DNA of 64,000 bases. Source: Bacteroidales bacterium UBA1680. Lineage in GTDB: Bacteria > Bacteroidota > Bacteroidia > Bacteroidales > UBA932. Location: contig DCKG01000017.1 of assembly GCA_002320605.1 (NCBI GenBank), forward strand, positions 391 to 64,390. The letters run 5' to 3'. Of the stretch, positions 33,302 through 42,147 are shown in pieces. Each line of letters begins with the position of its first letter. Positions within the stretch are counted from its first letter, which is position 1. The notes below the pieces were generated by a model. It had not been told where the DNA came from and did no database searches. It saw only the letters and a program-made list of their open reading frames with translations. Position numbers and translations under genes: made by a program.

Positions 33302-36300
33302 TTAGAATGAAAGGTCGATGCCGAAGTTGATACGTTTCAAGGTAGGATAGGCACCCTGTGTCGCACCACCGCCTGAATATGTGGTGCTTCGTGCATCCGG
33401 CAGGTCAGACCAGAAGAATAGGTCATTACCGTTGAGGAATAACCTCAGTCTGTCACAATTGATTCTTTTCAACAGACCTGTTTTATTGAAGGTATAGCTC
33501 AATTCGATGGTCTGAAGACGGACGAATGAGGCATCATAGTAGTAGAAGTCGCCTTTGAACTCGCCGTTTGTCTTCCATCTTGGAAGGAACGCTTTCCCGT
33601 TAGGATTATCCTTTGACCAGTAGTCGCTGACATTCTTATAGACGATATCATAGTCGCTCTGGTAGTTGTTCCATTGAATCGAACGGTTACAGTTGTTTAC
33701 GGCATAGAACTGAGCCATAAAGCTCCAGCCATTCCAATCAACGCCAAATGCCAGAGAGCCGGTGTTTTGCGGAATCTCGGAATATCCTACCGGAGGTGTG
33801 TCTTCGGAACTCTTTATGATACCGTCGGCGTTGAAGTCCACGATATTGAAATAGCCCGGAAGCTTGTCTCCGTCATTGCTTTCCTGAGGAACGCTGGCAT
33901 AAACTTCATCCCAGTTTTTATACATTCCAGCAGAGATCTGAGTGCGCTGCTGGCCGATTTGATAACCTTCGTTTTTCAGATAGAAATACTGCAGCTGTGG
34001 GTCATCTCTGAATTTGATTTTGTTCTCGTTGTGGTTGGCTGTGAGCTTGCCCCAGAGAAGGAGGTCTCTGCCAATTACCTTATTCACACCTAACTCAATC
34101 TCAAAGCCCTTGGAATTAACGCGGCCAAGGTTTGCTGCAGGGGCTGTGGCTCCGAAGAATGCAGGAATGGAACGGCTGGATCCACTGAGGATTATGTCAC
34201 GACGTCTTTCAGTGAAGTAGTCGAAACTGAACACTATAAGGTCTTTCAAGGCGCTGACTTCCAAACCTATGTTCTGCTTAACCGCAGTCTCCCAATGGAG
34301 ATCCGGGTTACCAAGAGTGTTCTCACGGTACATGTAGTACGGGCTGAAGGCGTTGGTTGTCTCGGCAAGACGGGATCTTCCACCGTATGCATAAGAAGTC
34401 ACATAAGCCCATCTGCTGCCGCCGGTATCGTCGCCGACTTTACCGAGGGAGTAGCGCAGCTTGACTTTGTTAAGCCAGTTGACTTTAAAGAAATGCTCGT
34501 TGGAGAGGTACCACCCTAATGCTACGGAAGGGAAGAAATCGAAGCGGTAGCTTGGACCGAACTTCTCGGAACCGTTGTATGCACCGTTGGCCTCCACGAG
34601 GTAACGTCCGTCATAATCATAAGTCAAACGGCCCACCCAGTCTTCGCGATAGTTAGGAAACATTGAACCCTGGGCATATTCTTCTCTCTTGAACACTCCC
34701 ATGCCTGTCACGCCGTGTTTGCCGAAATCGCGTGCGTAGTTGAGCTGGGCGGAATAAGTGAGGCGGCGGGTTACGGGGATATAGCTAGACCAGTTGGCCG
34801 CTAGAATTGTCTCGTATCTGCGGGACACGACCTGGTAAGCCCAGTCATATTCGTCCTCGGAGGCTGGCAGATAGACCACATATTCGCTCTCATCGGCACC
34901 TGGATAGTAGTTCTTGTAGTTTATGTACTTGTAAGCCACATTAGTTCTGGCCTCGGACGCACGGATGGAGTTGTTGACATCATAGACACCACCTTCGGAA
35001 CGGATGGTGTTGTCGTATGTGACCTGCGCATTTGCCGATAAGCCCTTGGTAATGAAGCTCAAATCCTGATCCACAGAAAATCTTGCATTGATTTGAGTGG
35101 TACGGGTCTGACGGAGTCCAAGGTTGTAGACAGCTGCGATAGGGTTCGTCGAATTGTTTGAACCGTCCGAATAAGCGCCCCATCTTCCGTCCGAATACAT
35201 AGGAAGGAACATGTTGGGAGCAAGGAAATATGCAGCTGAATACATCCATTGGTCAGCTCGGGCTGTGGAGCCTTCATTGTTGAAATTGGTGTTCTTCCTG
35301 CTGAAGAAACCTGCGAGGTCGAATTTCAGGCGGGTTGTCTTGGTAAGGTCGAAATCGACGTTGGAGCGGAAGTTGAAACGGTCGAAGTTGTAGTTCGGGT
35401 CGTAAGGTTTTCCGTTGTCATAGTTACGGAACATGTCGCCCTCGTGCATATATGCAAGAGAGCCGAAGTACTTGATTTTCTTGGAGCCACCCTGGATGTT
35501 TGCGGAAACCTTGTGAGTGTTCACTGCAAAGTCTTCGTACATTTCCTTTGTCCAGTCCACATTAGGATAGATCTCAGCGTACTCTGAGCTTTGAGGTTCC
35601 CTGAATCTTTCCACGATACGGTAAGGAGTGTAAGCGTCCCAGGATACTTCGTTAAGAACTCCTTCACGCTCGATGACTTCGTTCTTTGCCATCATTGCAT
35701 CATAGGAATCCATCTTTTCAGGCTGCTTCGCAAGCATCTTGCCAGTGACGGTGTAGTTGAAATTGAGACGTGTCTTGCCTTCTTCACCGCGCTTGGTAGT
35801 GATGAGGATGACGCCGTTGGCGCCCTTTACTCCGAACACTGCGGTCGCAGATGCATCCTTAAGGACTGAAATGCGCTCGACCTCGTTGACATCGACGTTG
35901 TTCATGCTACGCTCGACACCATCGACGAGGATGAGAGGGCCACCTCCATTCCATGTGTTTCTACCGCGGATGTAGAGATTGGTCGCGCTCTCACCTGTCG
36001 TGATTCCTCCAGGCTCACCTGAAGAAGTGAGGGATACGAGACCCGGTGCCTGACCTACCAGGGCTTCCGCAAGGTCCGTTGAATTGCCAGTCTTACGGAG
36101 AGATTCGTTGCCGACTTGGGCAATGGATGCCACGACGCTCTCTTTTTTCTGAGTTCCGTAACCTACGACGACTACTTCGTCGAGATTCTGGGTGTCATCT
36201 TGAAGCACTATTCTGAGATCTGTCTGGCTTCCGACATTTATCGTCTGCTCAACATATCCAATGCAGGAAACCACAAGAGTTGTGTTAGGAGAAATGTCGA

Positions 36301-36646
36301 GGCTGAATTTCCCGTCCAAGTCTGAAGTCGTGCCGCTTTTCGTGCCTTTGATTAGGATGCCGGCTCCGATTATCGGCTCGCCGGTAGTGTTCAATACGAT
36401 CCCTTTGACCGTCTTTCTTTGAGAGACTGTAGCCTGCCCTTCGGTAGCTTTCACGGTCTCTCGTAGATGAAGATCCCCATTCTCTGATGAAATCTGCTCA
36501 TTAGAGAACTTTGGTGCATTGTTCGCTTCAGCATGATGGTCGATGGCTATCATACCCAGAATTGCAATGCAAGCAACTCGGAAGAACTTACCTGCTCCCC
36601 TTATGAATCGCTTTCTTAGGAAATCTGTAAATGATGATTGTCCCAT
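33302..36646 (-). CDS. SusC/RagA-like TonB-dependent transporter
   Basis: 1,114 residues. After an N-terminal signal region comes a carboxypeptidase-D-like domain (KGIVLNTTGEPIIGAGILIK, about 83-165), the LDEVVVVGYGTQKK box, the plug (GGPLILVDGVERSMNNVDVN) and the 22-strand barrel ending FGIDLSF. There is no STN domain, so it is not expected to signal to a FecR protein. It is the first gene of the lyase operon, 135 bp after kdgK of the preceding operon. No clear promoter is seen in that gap, so it may be read through from the LacI-controlled operon or use a promoter that does not match the consensus. Confidence 0.94.
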   Translation of the reverse strand: MGQSSFTDFLRKRFIRGAGKFFRVACIAILGMIAIDHHAEANNAPKFSNEQISSENGDLHLRETVKATEGQATVSQRKTVKGIVLNTTGEPIIGAGILIKGTKSGTTSDLDGKFSLDISPNTTLVVSCIGYVEQTINVGSQTDLRIVLQDDTQNLDEVVVVGYGTQKKESVVASIAQVGNESLRKTGNSTDLAEALVGQAPGLVSLTSSGEPGGITTGESATNLYIRGRNTWNGGGPLILVDGVERSMNNVDVNEVERISVLKDASATAVFGVKGANGVILITTKRGEEGKTRLNFNYTVTGKMLAKQPEKMDSYDAMMAKNEVIEREGVLNEVSWDAYTPYRIVERFREPQSSEYAEIYPNVDWTKEMYEDFAVNTHKVSANIQGGSKKIKYFGSLAYMHEGDMFRNYDNGKPYDPNYNFDRFNFRSNVDFDLTKTTRLKFDLAGFFSRKNTNFNNEGSTARADQWMYSAAYFLAPNMFLPMYSDGRWGAYSDGSNNSTNPIAAVYNLGLRQTRTTQINARFSVDQDLSFITKGLSANAQVTYDNTIRSEGGVYDVNNSIRASEARTNVAYKYINYKNYYPGADESEYVVYLPASEDEYDWAYQVVSRRYETILAANWSSYIPVTRRLTYSAQLNYARDFGKHGVTGMGVFKREEYAQGSMFPNYREDWVGRLTYDYDGRYLVEANGAYNGSEKFGPSYRFDFFPSVALGWYLSNEHFFKVNWLNKVKLRYSLGKVGDDTGGSRWAYVTSYAYGGRSRLAETTNAFSPYYMYRENTLGNPDLHWETAVKQNIGLEVSALKDLIVFSFDYFTERRRDIILSGSSRSIPAFFGATAPAANLGRVNSKGFEIELGVNKVIGRDLLLWGKLTANHNENKIKFRDDPQLQYFYLKNEGYQIGQQRTQISAGMYKNWDEVYASVPQESNDGDKLPGYFNIVDFNADGIIKSSEDTPPVGYSEIPQNTGSLAFGVDWNGWSFMAQFYAVNNCNRSIQWNNYQSDYDIVYKNVSDYWSKDNPNGKAFLPRWKTNGEFKGDFYYYDASFVRLQTIELSYTFNKTGLLKRINCDRLRLFLNGNDLFFWSDLPDARSTTYSGGGATQGAYPTLKRINFGIDLSF

Positions 36647-36716
36647 TTGATTAATTAGATTATTGGTGTTGATAACTTGTGATTGAATTTTCCCCTTGAG
36701 AGAAATGGATGTCCAT

Positions 36717-36736
36717 AAAAGTTCCTTTAAGTGGAA
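36717..36736 (-). terminator. Weak hairpin with U run between kdgK and SusC
   Basis: On the minus strand GTTCC-ACTTAAA-GGAAC is followed by TTTTAT. The 5-bp stem is short, so it would be at most a partial terminator after kdgK. The same sequence is an imperfect palindrome and could be an operator. Confidence 0.4.
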
Positions 36737-36781
36737 CAGTGTCTATTAATTTAAAGCATAATGATATCAATAGTTCGTTTT

Positions 36782-37819
36782 TTATCTTGAAACTCTTCCG
36801 GAACCGGAGCCGTGCATTAGTGATTCTACTTCGGCGACGGTGACACGGTTATAGTCGCCGAAGATGGTGTGCTTCAGGGCTGATGCGGCGGCGGCAAATT
36901 CAAGGGCTTCCTGGGTATCTGAATATGTCAGGAGCCCATAAATGAGCCCTCCCATGAAAGAGTCGCCGCCACCTACTCTGTCAACAATATGAGTGATGTC
37001 GTAGCGTTTGGAAGAGTATAGCCTGGCACCGTCGAAAAGGACTCCTCCCCAGGTGTTGTGGCTGGCGTTGATCGAGCCACGGAGCGTGATGGCGACCTTC
37101 TTGCATCGAGGGAACTTTGCCATCAGCTGGCGGCAGACACTCTCGAATCTAGCCTGGTCTATTTCGCCTTGGGTTTTCTCTGCATCAAAACCTTCAGGCT
37201 TTATGCCGAATTCTTTCTCGGCATCTTCCTCGTTTCCAAGAATCAGGTCGCAGCCGGAAACCAGTTCTGGCATTACTTCGGAAACTGATTTTCCATATTT
37301 CCAAAGCTTCTTGCGATAGTTGAGGTCGCAAGAGACTGGAACCCCTAGCCTGCCTGCGGCCTGAATCGCTTCCAGGCAGACATCGGCGGCACCCTGACTG
37401 ATGGCCGGAGTGATGCCTGTCCAATGGAACCAGTCAGCTCCTTCAAGAATCGCATCCCAGTCAATCATCCCTTTCTCAATTGTGGAAATTGACGAATATG
37501 CCCTATCGTAGATGACCTTGCTGCCTCTTGCAACTGCTCCATTCTCAAGGAAATATATTCCTAGGCGATCACCACCTTTAATGCAGTGGCTGACATTAAC
37601 ACCTAGGCCTCTTAGCTCGCTAAGGCAGGCAGCGGCGATGTCATTGTCCGGCACTCTGGTGACGAATTCGGCATCGATGCCATAGTTCGCAAGGGAGACG
37701 GCCACGTTGGCCTCTCCGCCGCCGAATGTTGCATCCAGCTGATGCACCTGAGAGAACCTCAAGAAACCAGGCGTTGAGAGCCGGAGCATCACTTCTCCGA
37801 ATGTAACGACCTTACTCAT
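36782..37819 (-). CDS. kdgK: 2-keto-3-deoxygluconate kinase (PfkB family)
   Basis: 345 residues of the ribokinase/PfkB fold: N-terminal FGEVMLRLSTPG and FGGGEANVAVSLANYG (substrate binding), and DRVGGGDSFMGGLIYGLL near the C-terminus with the catalytic aspartate. KdgK phosphorylates 2-keto-3-deoxygluconate to KDPG in the cytosol, which Eda (14279-14950) then cleaves. No signal peptide. Its ATG overlaps the kduI stop in an ATGA arrangement, so translation is coupled. It is the last gene of the seven-gene uronate operon. Confidence 0.93.
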   Translation of the reverse strand: MSKVVTFGEVMLRLSTPGFLRFSQVHQLDATFGGGEANVAVSLANYGIDAEFVTRVPDNDIAAACLSELRGLGVNVSHCIKGGDRLGIYFLENGAVARGSKVIYDRAYSSISTIEKGMIDWDAILEGADWFHWTGITPAISQGAADVCLEAIQAAGRLGVPVSCDLNYRKKLWKYGKSVSEVMPELVSGCDLILGNEEDAEKEFGIKPEGFDAEKTQGEIDQARFESVCRQLMAKFPRCKKVAITLRGSINASHNTWGGVLFDGARLYSSKRYDITHIVDRVGGGDSFMGGLIYGLLTYSDTQEALEFAAAASALKHTIFGDYNRVTVAEVESLMHGSGSGRVSR

Positions 37820-38742
37820 AGCATTTCGGTATATTTAATCTTATCCATGTCACCATAGTCGAGGTTCTCGCCAGCCATGCCCCAGATGAACATGTAGTTA
37901 CTGGTTCCAGCAGCGGCGTGAATGGACCACTCAGGAGACATGATAGCCTGCTCGTTGGCCATCCAGACCAGCCTTTCCTCTTGCGGCTCGCCCATAAGGT
38001 GGCATACCATGTTCCCTTCAGGGACATTGAAATAGAAATATGCCTCGATTCTGCGGCTGTGAGTATGGGCCGGCATTGTGTTCCAGACGCTGCCAGGCTT
38101 CAGTTCAGTGAGTCCCATCTGAAGCTGACAAGGCCCCTCCTCCAGTACGTTGTTCACGATGAGTTGGTTTATGACTCTATCGTTGCTTTCTTCCATCTTC
38201 CCGGCAGGGAATGAATTAGCTTTAAGCGAACCTTTCCTACCATCAATGGTCACGAGCTGAGTCTTGTATTCTTTGTGTGCAGTTGCTGAATTGATGTAGA
38301 ATTTTGCGGGCTTCGAAGGGTCTGCGCTCCTGAAAGTCACGTTTTTGTGACCTCTGCCAACGTAGAGCGCATCCTTGAAGCGCAGTGTGTAGTCTTTTCC
38401 ATCCACCGAGACAACGCCTTCGCCACCCACGTTAATCACTCCAAGTTCTCTTCTTTCGAGGAAATATTTTGACTTGAGAGGGTCTATGGTTTCGAGGGCC
38501 AGAGTCTTGGCGACAGGCATTGCGCCACCGAAGATAAATCTGTCATACATTGAATATGTCACATTAATCTCATCTGCGACCATGACTTTTTCCATCAGGA
38601 AGCTGCTGCGAAGCCTTTCAGTGTCGTAGCCTTTGACATCCTGTGGGTTGCAGGCAACCTGCATCTTGTAATTGACTTGCGCGCTGGCCACGACGACTAA
38701 TGAAGTGGCAGCTAAAACTGTAAGTATCTTTTTCATATTCAT
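37816..38742 (-). CDS. kduI: 5-keto-4-deoxyuronate isomerase with signal peptide (predicted periplasmic KduI)
   Basis: 308 residues; the conserved KduI core (about 280) begins at residue 23 and includes YDTERLRSSFLMEKVMVADE, FLERRELGVINVGG and the cupin zinc ligands H226, H228, E233 (PAHTHSRRIEAYFYF) and H275 (EWSIHAA). KduI isomerises 4-deoxy-L-threo-5-hexosulose uronate to 2,5-diketo-3-deoxygluconate and is normally cytosolic. Here the core is preceded by a textbook signal peptide: positive start MNMKK, hydrophobic core ILTVLAATSLVVV and cleavage after ASA. A start at M27 would remove it but also the first conserved core residues, and the first ATG is well placed 20 bp after the permease gene. 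Periplasmic location is inferred. Confidence 0.88.
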   Translation of the reverse strand: MNMKKILTVLAATSLVVVASAQVNYKMQVACNPQDVKGYDTERLRSSFLMEKVMVADEINVTYSMYDRFIFGGAMPVAKTLALETIDPLKSKYFLERRELGVINVGGEGVVSVDGKDYTLRFKDALYVGRGHKNVTFRSADPSKPAKFYINSATAHKEYKTQLVTIDGRKGSLKANSFPAGKMEESNDRVINQLIVNNVLEEGPCQLQMGLTELKPGSVWNTMPAHTHSRRIEAYFYFNVPEGNMVCHLMGEPQEERLVWMANEQAIMSPEWSIHAAAGTSNYMFIWGMAGENLDYGDMDKIKYTEML

Positions 38743-38762
38743 AAGATATATTCTATAGAATA

Positions 38763-40172
38763 TTATTTATCATAAGAGGCTGCACCAGCCATCAAGGATT
38801 CCTTGATTATCTTGCGGCGGTTCACGATTGCCATGAAAGTGGTGAACGCCACGAGGACAATGCTGCCGATTATCTTGAAGTCGTGCACGCAGTGATAGAT
38901 TACCCAGGCGAACAGGCTTGATGCAAAATCGAGCGAACCGCCTTGGAAACCATCGGGAATCTTCACGGCGGCATCGCCTGTCTTAGCGTAAACGTCCTGA
39001 GCAGCCTGTGTGAACGCAGGCGCGAGGTCGGTCACGAAGTAAAGTCCTATCGACAGGGATACGAGCCCAATGATGAATGTTTTGACCACGTTGCCCTTAG
39101 TGATTGGCAGGACGGCAGGAAATACGTAGAATAGGCCGGCGAGAGAGGCCAGAGGAAGGAATTGGTTGCCAGGAAGTATCACGGAGAGAAACAGGAGCAC
39201 AGGAATGAGGAGCAAGGATACCACGAGGGTGGTAGGGTGCCCGATCACAAGCGCTGGGCTCATGCCGATGTTGATCTGTGATGCATTCTTGAACTTGCGA
39301 GAAACTAAATCCTTGGTTGCGTCAGCAATAGGCCTGAGTCCTTCAATGAATAGGGTAGTGATACGTGGAATGAGTTCCATGACAGCTCCCATCTTTATTC
39401 CAAGACCAAGAATCTGAGGTATCCCGTCAATTATCTCCTTCCAAGAACTGTAGGAAAGCATTCCGATTGCGATTCCGACTATCACGCCGAGAAAAAGCGG
39501 TTCGCCAAGAAGGCCAAACTTCTTTTTCATTCCTTCTGCGTCCAAGTCGAGTTTACCCAAGCCGGGAATCTTATCCATTCCCCAGTTCAGGACTTCTGCG
39601 AAAGGCACGAAGCCTTGGCAGAACGGCTGAGGAATTGAGATTCCATCCAAGTCTTTGTAATATGATTGAAGCTTGGCGGTTGTTAAATCCGCGATGACTA
39701 GCGTGATCACGAAGCAGACGATAGCGGCCAAGAAGCCGTACCAGATGCTGTTCGTGGCGAAGAACACTACTGCGCCGATGAAAGCATAATGCCAGTAGTT
39801 CCAGAGGTCTATGTTTATTGTTTTAGTAGCTCTGACCAGAAGCAGTATAATATTAATGCCAAGACAGACTGGAATTATGAATGCTCCCACTGTCGTATTG
39901 TATGCCACCGATGCAGCTGCAGGCCAACCCATATCGAATATTCCTAATTGCAGGTGATATATTTCCGACATGGATTTGAGTGGGCCTCCGAGGCTGCTAG
40001 TGAGGAGGGCGGTCACGACGGAGAGGCCTACGAATCCGACTCCGACGAGCAGGCCGCTCTTAAGCGCTTTCCCGAACTTTATGCCTATGCAGATGCCAAG
40101 AATCGTGAAAATGATAGGCATCATCACAGCTGCGCCGAGCCCTATTATGTAACTGAAAACTTGTTCCATCAT
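38763..40172 (-). CDS. Stand-alone PTS IIC permease, galactitol (GatC) type
   Basis: 469 residues, very hydrophobic, with about 11-12 membrane segments. The segment ITTLFIEGLRPIADATKD with INIGMSPALVIGHPTTLVVS, and the overall pattern, match the galactitol-type IIC (GatC/SgaT-like) permeases. In a true PTS, IIC works with IIA and IIB phosphotransfer proteins, HPr and enzyme I. None is encoded in this operon or anywhere in the window, and Bacteroidota usually lack a sugar PTS. It overlaps the DUF4861 stop by 4 bp and is followed by kduI. I infer it imports a ketouronate (the KduI product or substrate) by facilitated or ion-coupled transport without phosphorylation. Confidence 0.82.
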   Translation of the reverse strand: MMEQVFSYIIGLGAAVMMPIIFTILGICIGIKFGKALKSGLLVGVGFVGLSVVTALLTSSLGGPLKSMSEIYHLQLGIFDMGWPAAASVAYNTTVGAFIIPVCLGINIILLLVRATKTINIDLWNYWHYAFIGAVVFFATNSIWYGFLAAIVCFVITLVIADLTTAKLQSYYKDLDGISIPQPFCQGFVPFAEVLNWGMDKIPGLGKLDLDAEGMKKKFGLLGEPLFLGVIVGIAIGMLSYSSWKEIIDGIPQILGLGIKMGAVMELIPRITTLFIEGLRPIADATKDLVSRKFKNASQINIGMSPALVIGHPTTLVVSLLLIPVLLFLSVILPGNQFLPLASLAGLFYVFPAVLPITKGNVVKTFIIGLVSLSIGLYFVTDLAPAFTQAAQDVYAKTGDAAVKIPDGFQGGSLDFASSLFAWVIYHCVHDFKIIGSIVLVAFTTFMAIVNRRKIIKESLMAGAASYDK

Positions 40173-41350
40173 TTAGATATATTGATATTCAGAGGGCTTT
40201 CTAATTTCTCGGAGAATCCTTGCAGGTACGAGCACCATTCATCGAAGCTCCCGACTCCGCCTTTGCTCCATCCGCTGCCGAAGTAATATGAATAATCTGT
40301 ATTCTTTGAGTATGCTGCCTTCCCAAGAATATGTCCTATTGGAGCTCCCATATTGGCGGAAGCAAGTATTTCATCAATATTCTCGAAAGGAACGAATCCA
40401 ATTGAGTCTGGGCTTGAGCAGAACACGACTCCGACATAGATTTCTCCGTTCTGTCCGATGTTCCTGTCGCCAAGGTCGGCGTAGGCCATGTATCTATCTC
40501 CTGACCTGAATGCATCTGGATTCTCTTTGTGAATGACTATGCCGACTGCTACTGTGTCATCCTGGCTGTCAAGACCTTCGTAGCTCACGACGGCTTTGTT
40601 CAGATAAGAGCCAGCATCGAGAGTGATCGTCCTGGTTTCGACGACTGTCTTGCTATTTATTTCCACAGGACTGTACTTAAGCCTAATGCTGAACCTTAGC
40701 GGCCCATTGTCAAGAATCTCGTAGGAAGTCCATGCCCATGGATAGACTATTTCTCCGTTTTTGATGAGGGCTGTCGTCCCACATCCGAGGGTAGGACCTA
40801 CTCCGTAAGAATCCATGCCGTTCCCATGGTCGAGATGAAAGTTCAGCTTGTTTTTAGCGTAGAGTGCGCTGTCAAAACGAGCCTTCATCACAGGGAAGGT
40901 TACGCTCTTCGTGAACACGTCGTATCCAAACGCCTTTTCTCCAGAAGCTTGTAACGCTGGGCCATAAGTGCGGTAACCGGATTTGTCGTTCTCCCATATA
41001 AAATCATCTTTCCTGTCCGGCCTGTACATTCCGCATGCAAGCGTGTCGTAAAGCATAGGATTGCCTTTTGCAATTTTGTAGGAGGCAGCTCCATTGGCTG
41101 GGACGTTCGCCTGGAAAATAAGAAGGCTGTCATGTGTAATCTGATAAGGAATTTCTAATCCCTGTTCATTTTTCACGATGAAACGCTTCCCGACAGCATC
41201 AGGAATATCCTTGAGATAGATGACCACCATCTCGCCTCTTCTTTCGGAACCGCTTGAGTCCGATATCCCTACTTTATAGATATCGGAACATCCTGCTGCC
41301 AATAAAAGCAGCAATATTCCAAATTTATATTTATTCAGGAAATTCATCAT
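40169..41350 (-). CDS. DUF4861 lipoprotein
   Basis: 393 residues with lipobox LLLLAAGC (Cys21). The body is a beta-rich DUF4861 domain: DDFIWENDKSGYRTYGPAL near residue 115, LNFHLDHGNGMDSYGVGPTL near 170, YPWAWTSYEILDNGPLRF near 210 and DYSYYFGSGWSKGG near the C-terminus. The function is not established. The family is often found beside unsaturated-uronyl hydrolases and uronate catabolism genes. The conserved His, Asp and Tyr residues suggest an enzyme or sugar binder acting outside the cytoplasm, for example on the released unsaturated sugar. It overlaps kduD and the permease gene by 4 bp each, so it is made together with them. Confidence 0.7.
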   Translation of the reverse strand: MMNFLNKYKFGILLLLLAAGCSDIYKVGISDSSGSERRGEMVVIYLKDIPDAVGKRFIVKNEQGLEIPYQITHDSLLIFQANVPANGAASYKIAKGNPMLYDTLACGMYRPDRKDDFIWENDKSGYRTYGPALQASGEKAFGYDVFTKSVTFPVMKARFDSALYAKNKLNFHLDHGNGMDSYGVGPTLGCGTTALIKNGEIVYPWAWTSYEILDNGPLRFSIRLKYSPVEINSKTVVETRTITLDAGSYLNKAVVSYEGLDSQDDTVAVGIVIHKENPDAFRSGDRYMAYADLGDRNIGQNGEIYVGVVFCSSPDSIGFVPFENIDEILASANMGAPIGHILGKAAYSKNTDYSYYFGSGWSKGGVGSFDEWCSYLQGFSEKLESPLNINISK

Positions 41351-42141
41351 TTAGGCTGTTTGCCAATATAGGCGAGTATTCCGCCGTCTACATAAAGAAT
41401 ATGCCCGTTCACGAAATTAGAGGCATCTGATGCAAGGAAAACCGCTGGCCCCTGCAAATCATCTGTCGTGCCCCAGCGTCCCGCAGGTGTCTTTGATACA
41501 ATGAATGAGTCGAAAGGATGGCGGCTTCCGTCTGGTTGACGCTCGCGAAGTGGAGCAGTCTGTGGCGTAGCTATGTAGCCGGGGCCGATGCCGTTGCACT
41601 GAATATTGTATTCTCCATATTCAGAAGCGATATTCCTAGTCAGCATCTTAAGCCCTCCCTTTGCTGCCGCGTACGCAGAAACTGTCTCTCGGCCAAGCTC
41701 GGACATCATAGAACATATGTTGATGATTTTTCCATGGCCTTCCTTGATCATGTGCGGTATCACAGCCTTCGATACTATGAATGCTGCTGTTAGGTCTATG
41801 TCAATGACCTGGCGGAAGTCCTCCACGGACATCTCTGTCATCGGAATTCTTTTAATGATTCCTGCATTATTGACTAAAATGTCCAGATGTCCTTCTTTAG
41901 CTATTATTTCGCTGACATATTCATTGACTTTCTTTTCGTCAGTCACGTCGCACGCCCGTCCTTCTGCATCAATGCCTTTGCTCTTGTATTCCGCAAGGGC
42001 TTCGGTTATATGTTCTGGATTTCTGCCGTTGAAATAGATTTTTGCCCCGGCCTCTGAAAAGGCTGTGGCGATTGCCATCCCAATCCCGTAAGTTGCGCCG
42101 GTCACTAGCGCGACCTTGCCTTCAAGTGAAAAATTAACCAT
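41347..42141 (-). CDS. kduD: 2-dehydro-3-deoxy-D-gluconate 5-dehydrogenase (KduD-like SDR)
   Basis: 264 residues, classical short-chain dehydrogenase: TGATYGIGMAIA for the dinucleotide, NNAGI, catalytic Ser (ICSMMSE region), YAAAKGG (Tyr and Lys) and the closing VDGG. No signal peptide. KduD reduces 2,5-diketo-3-deoxygluconate to 2-keto-3-deoxygluconate with NAD(P)H in the cytosol. General annotation is often gluconate 5-dehydrogenase; the presence of kduI and kdgK in the same operon favours KduD. It starts 6 bp after the lacI-type gene and overlaps the DUF4861 start by 4 bp. Confidence 0.9.
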   Translation of the reverse strand: MVNFSLEGKVALVTGATYGIGMAIATAFSEAGAKIYFNGRNPEHITEALAEYKSKGIDAEGRACDVTDEKKVNEYVSEIIAKEGHLDILVNNAGIIKRIPMTEMSVEDFRQVIDIDLTAAFIVSKAVIPHMIKEGHGKIINICSMMSELGRETVSAYAAAKGGLKMLTRNIASEYGEYNIQCNGIGPGYIATPQTAPLRERQPDGSRHPFDSFIVSKTPAGRWGTTDDLQGPAVFLASDASNFVNGHILYVDGGILAYIGKQPK

Positions 42142-42147
42142 AAATTC

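Noticed and set aside
38763..40172. Full galactitol PTS operon
   Set aside because: No IIA, IIB, HPr, enzyme I or galactitol phosphate dehydrogenase is encoded nearby; the neighbours are all uronate genes.
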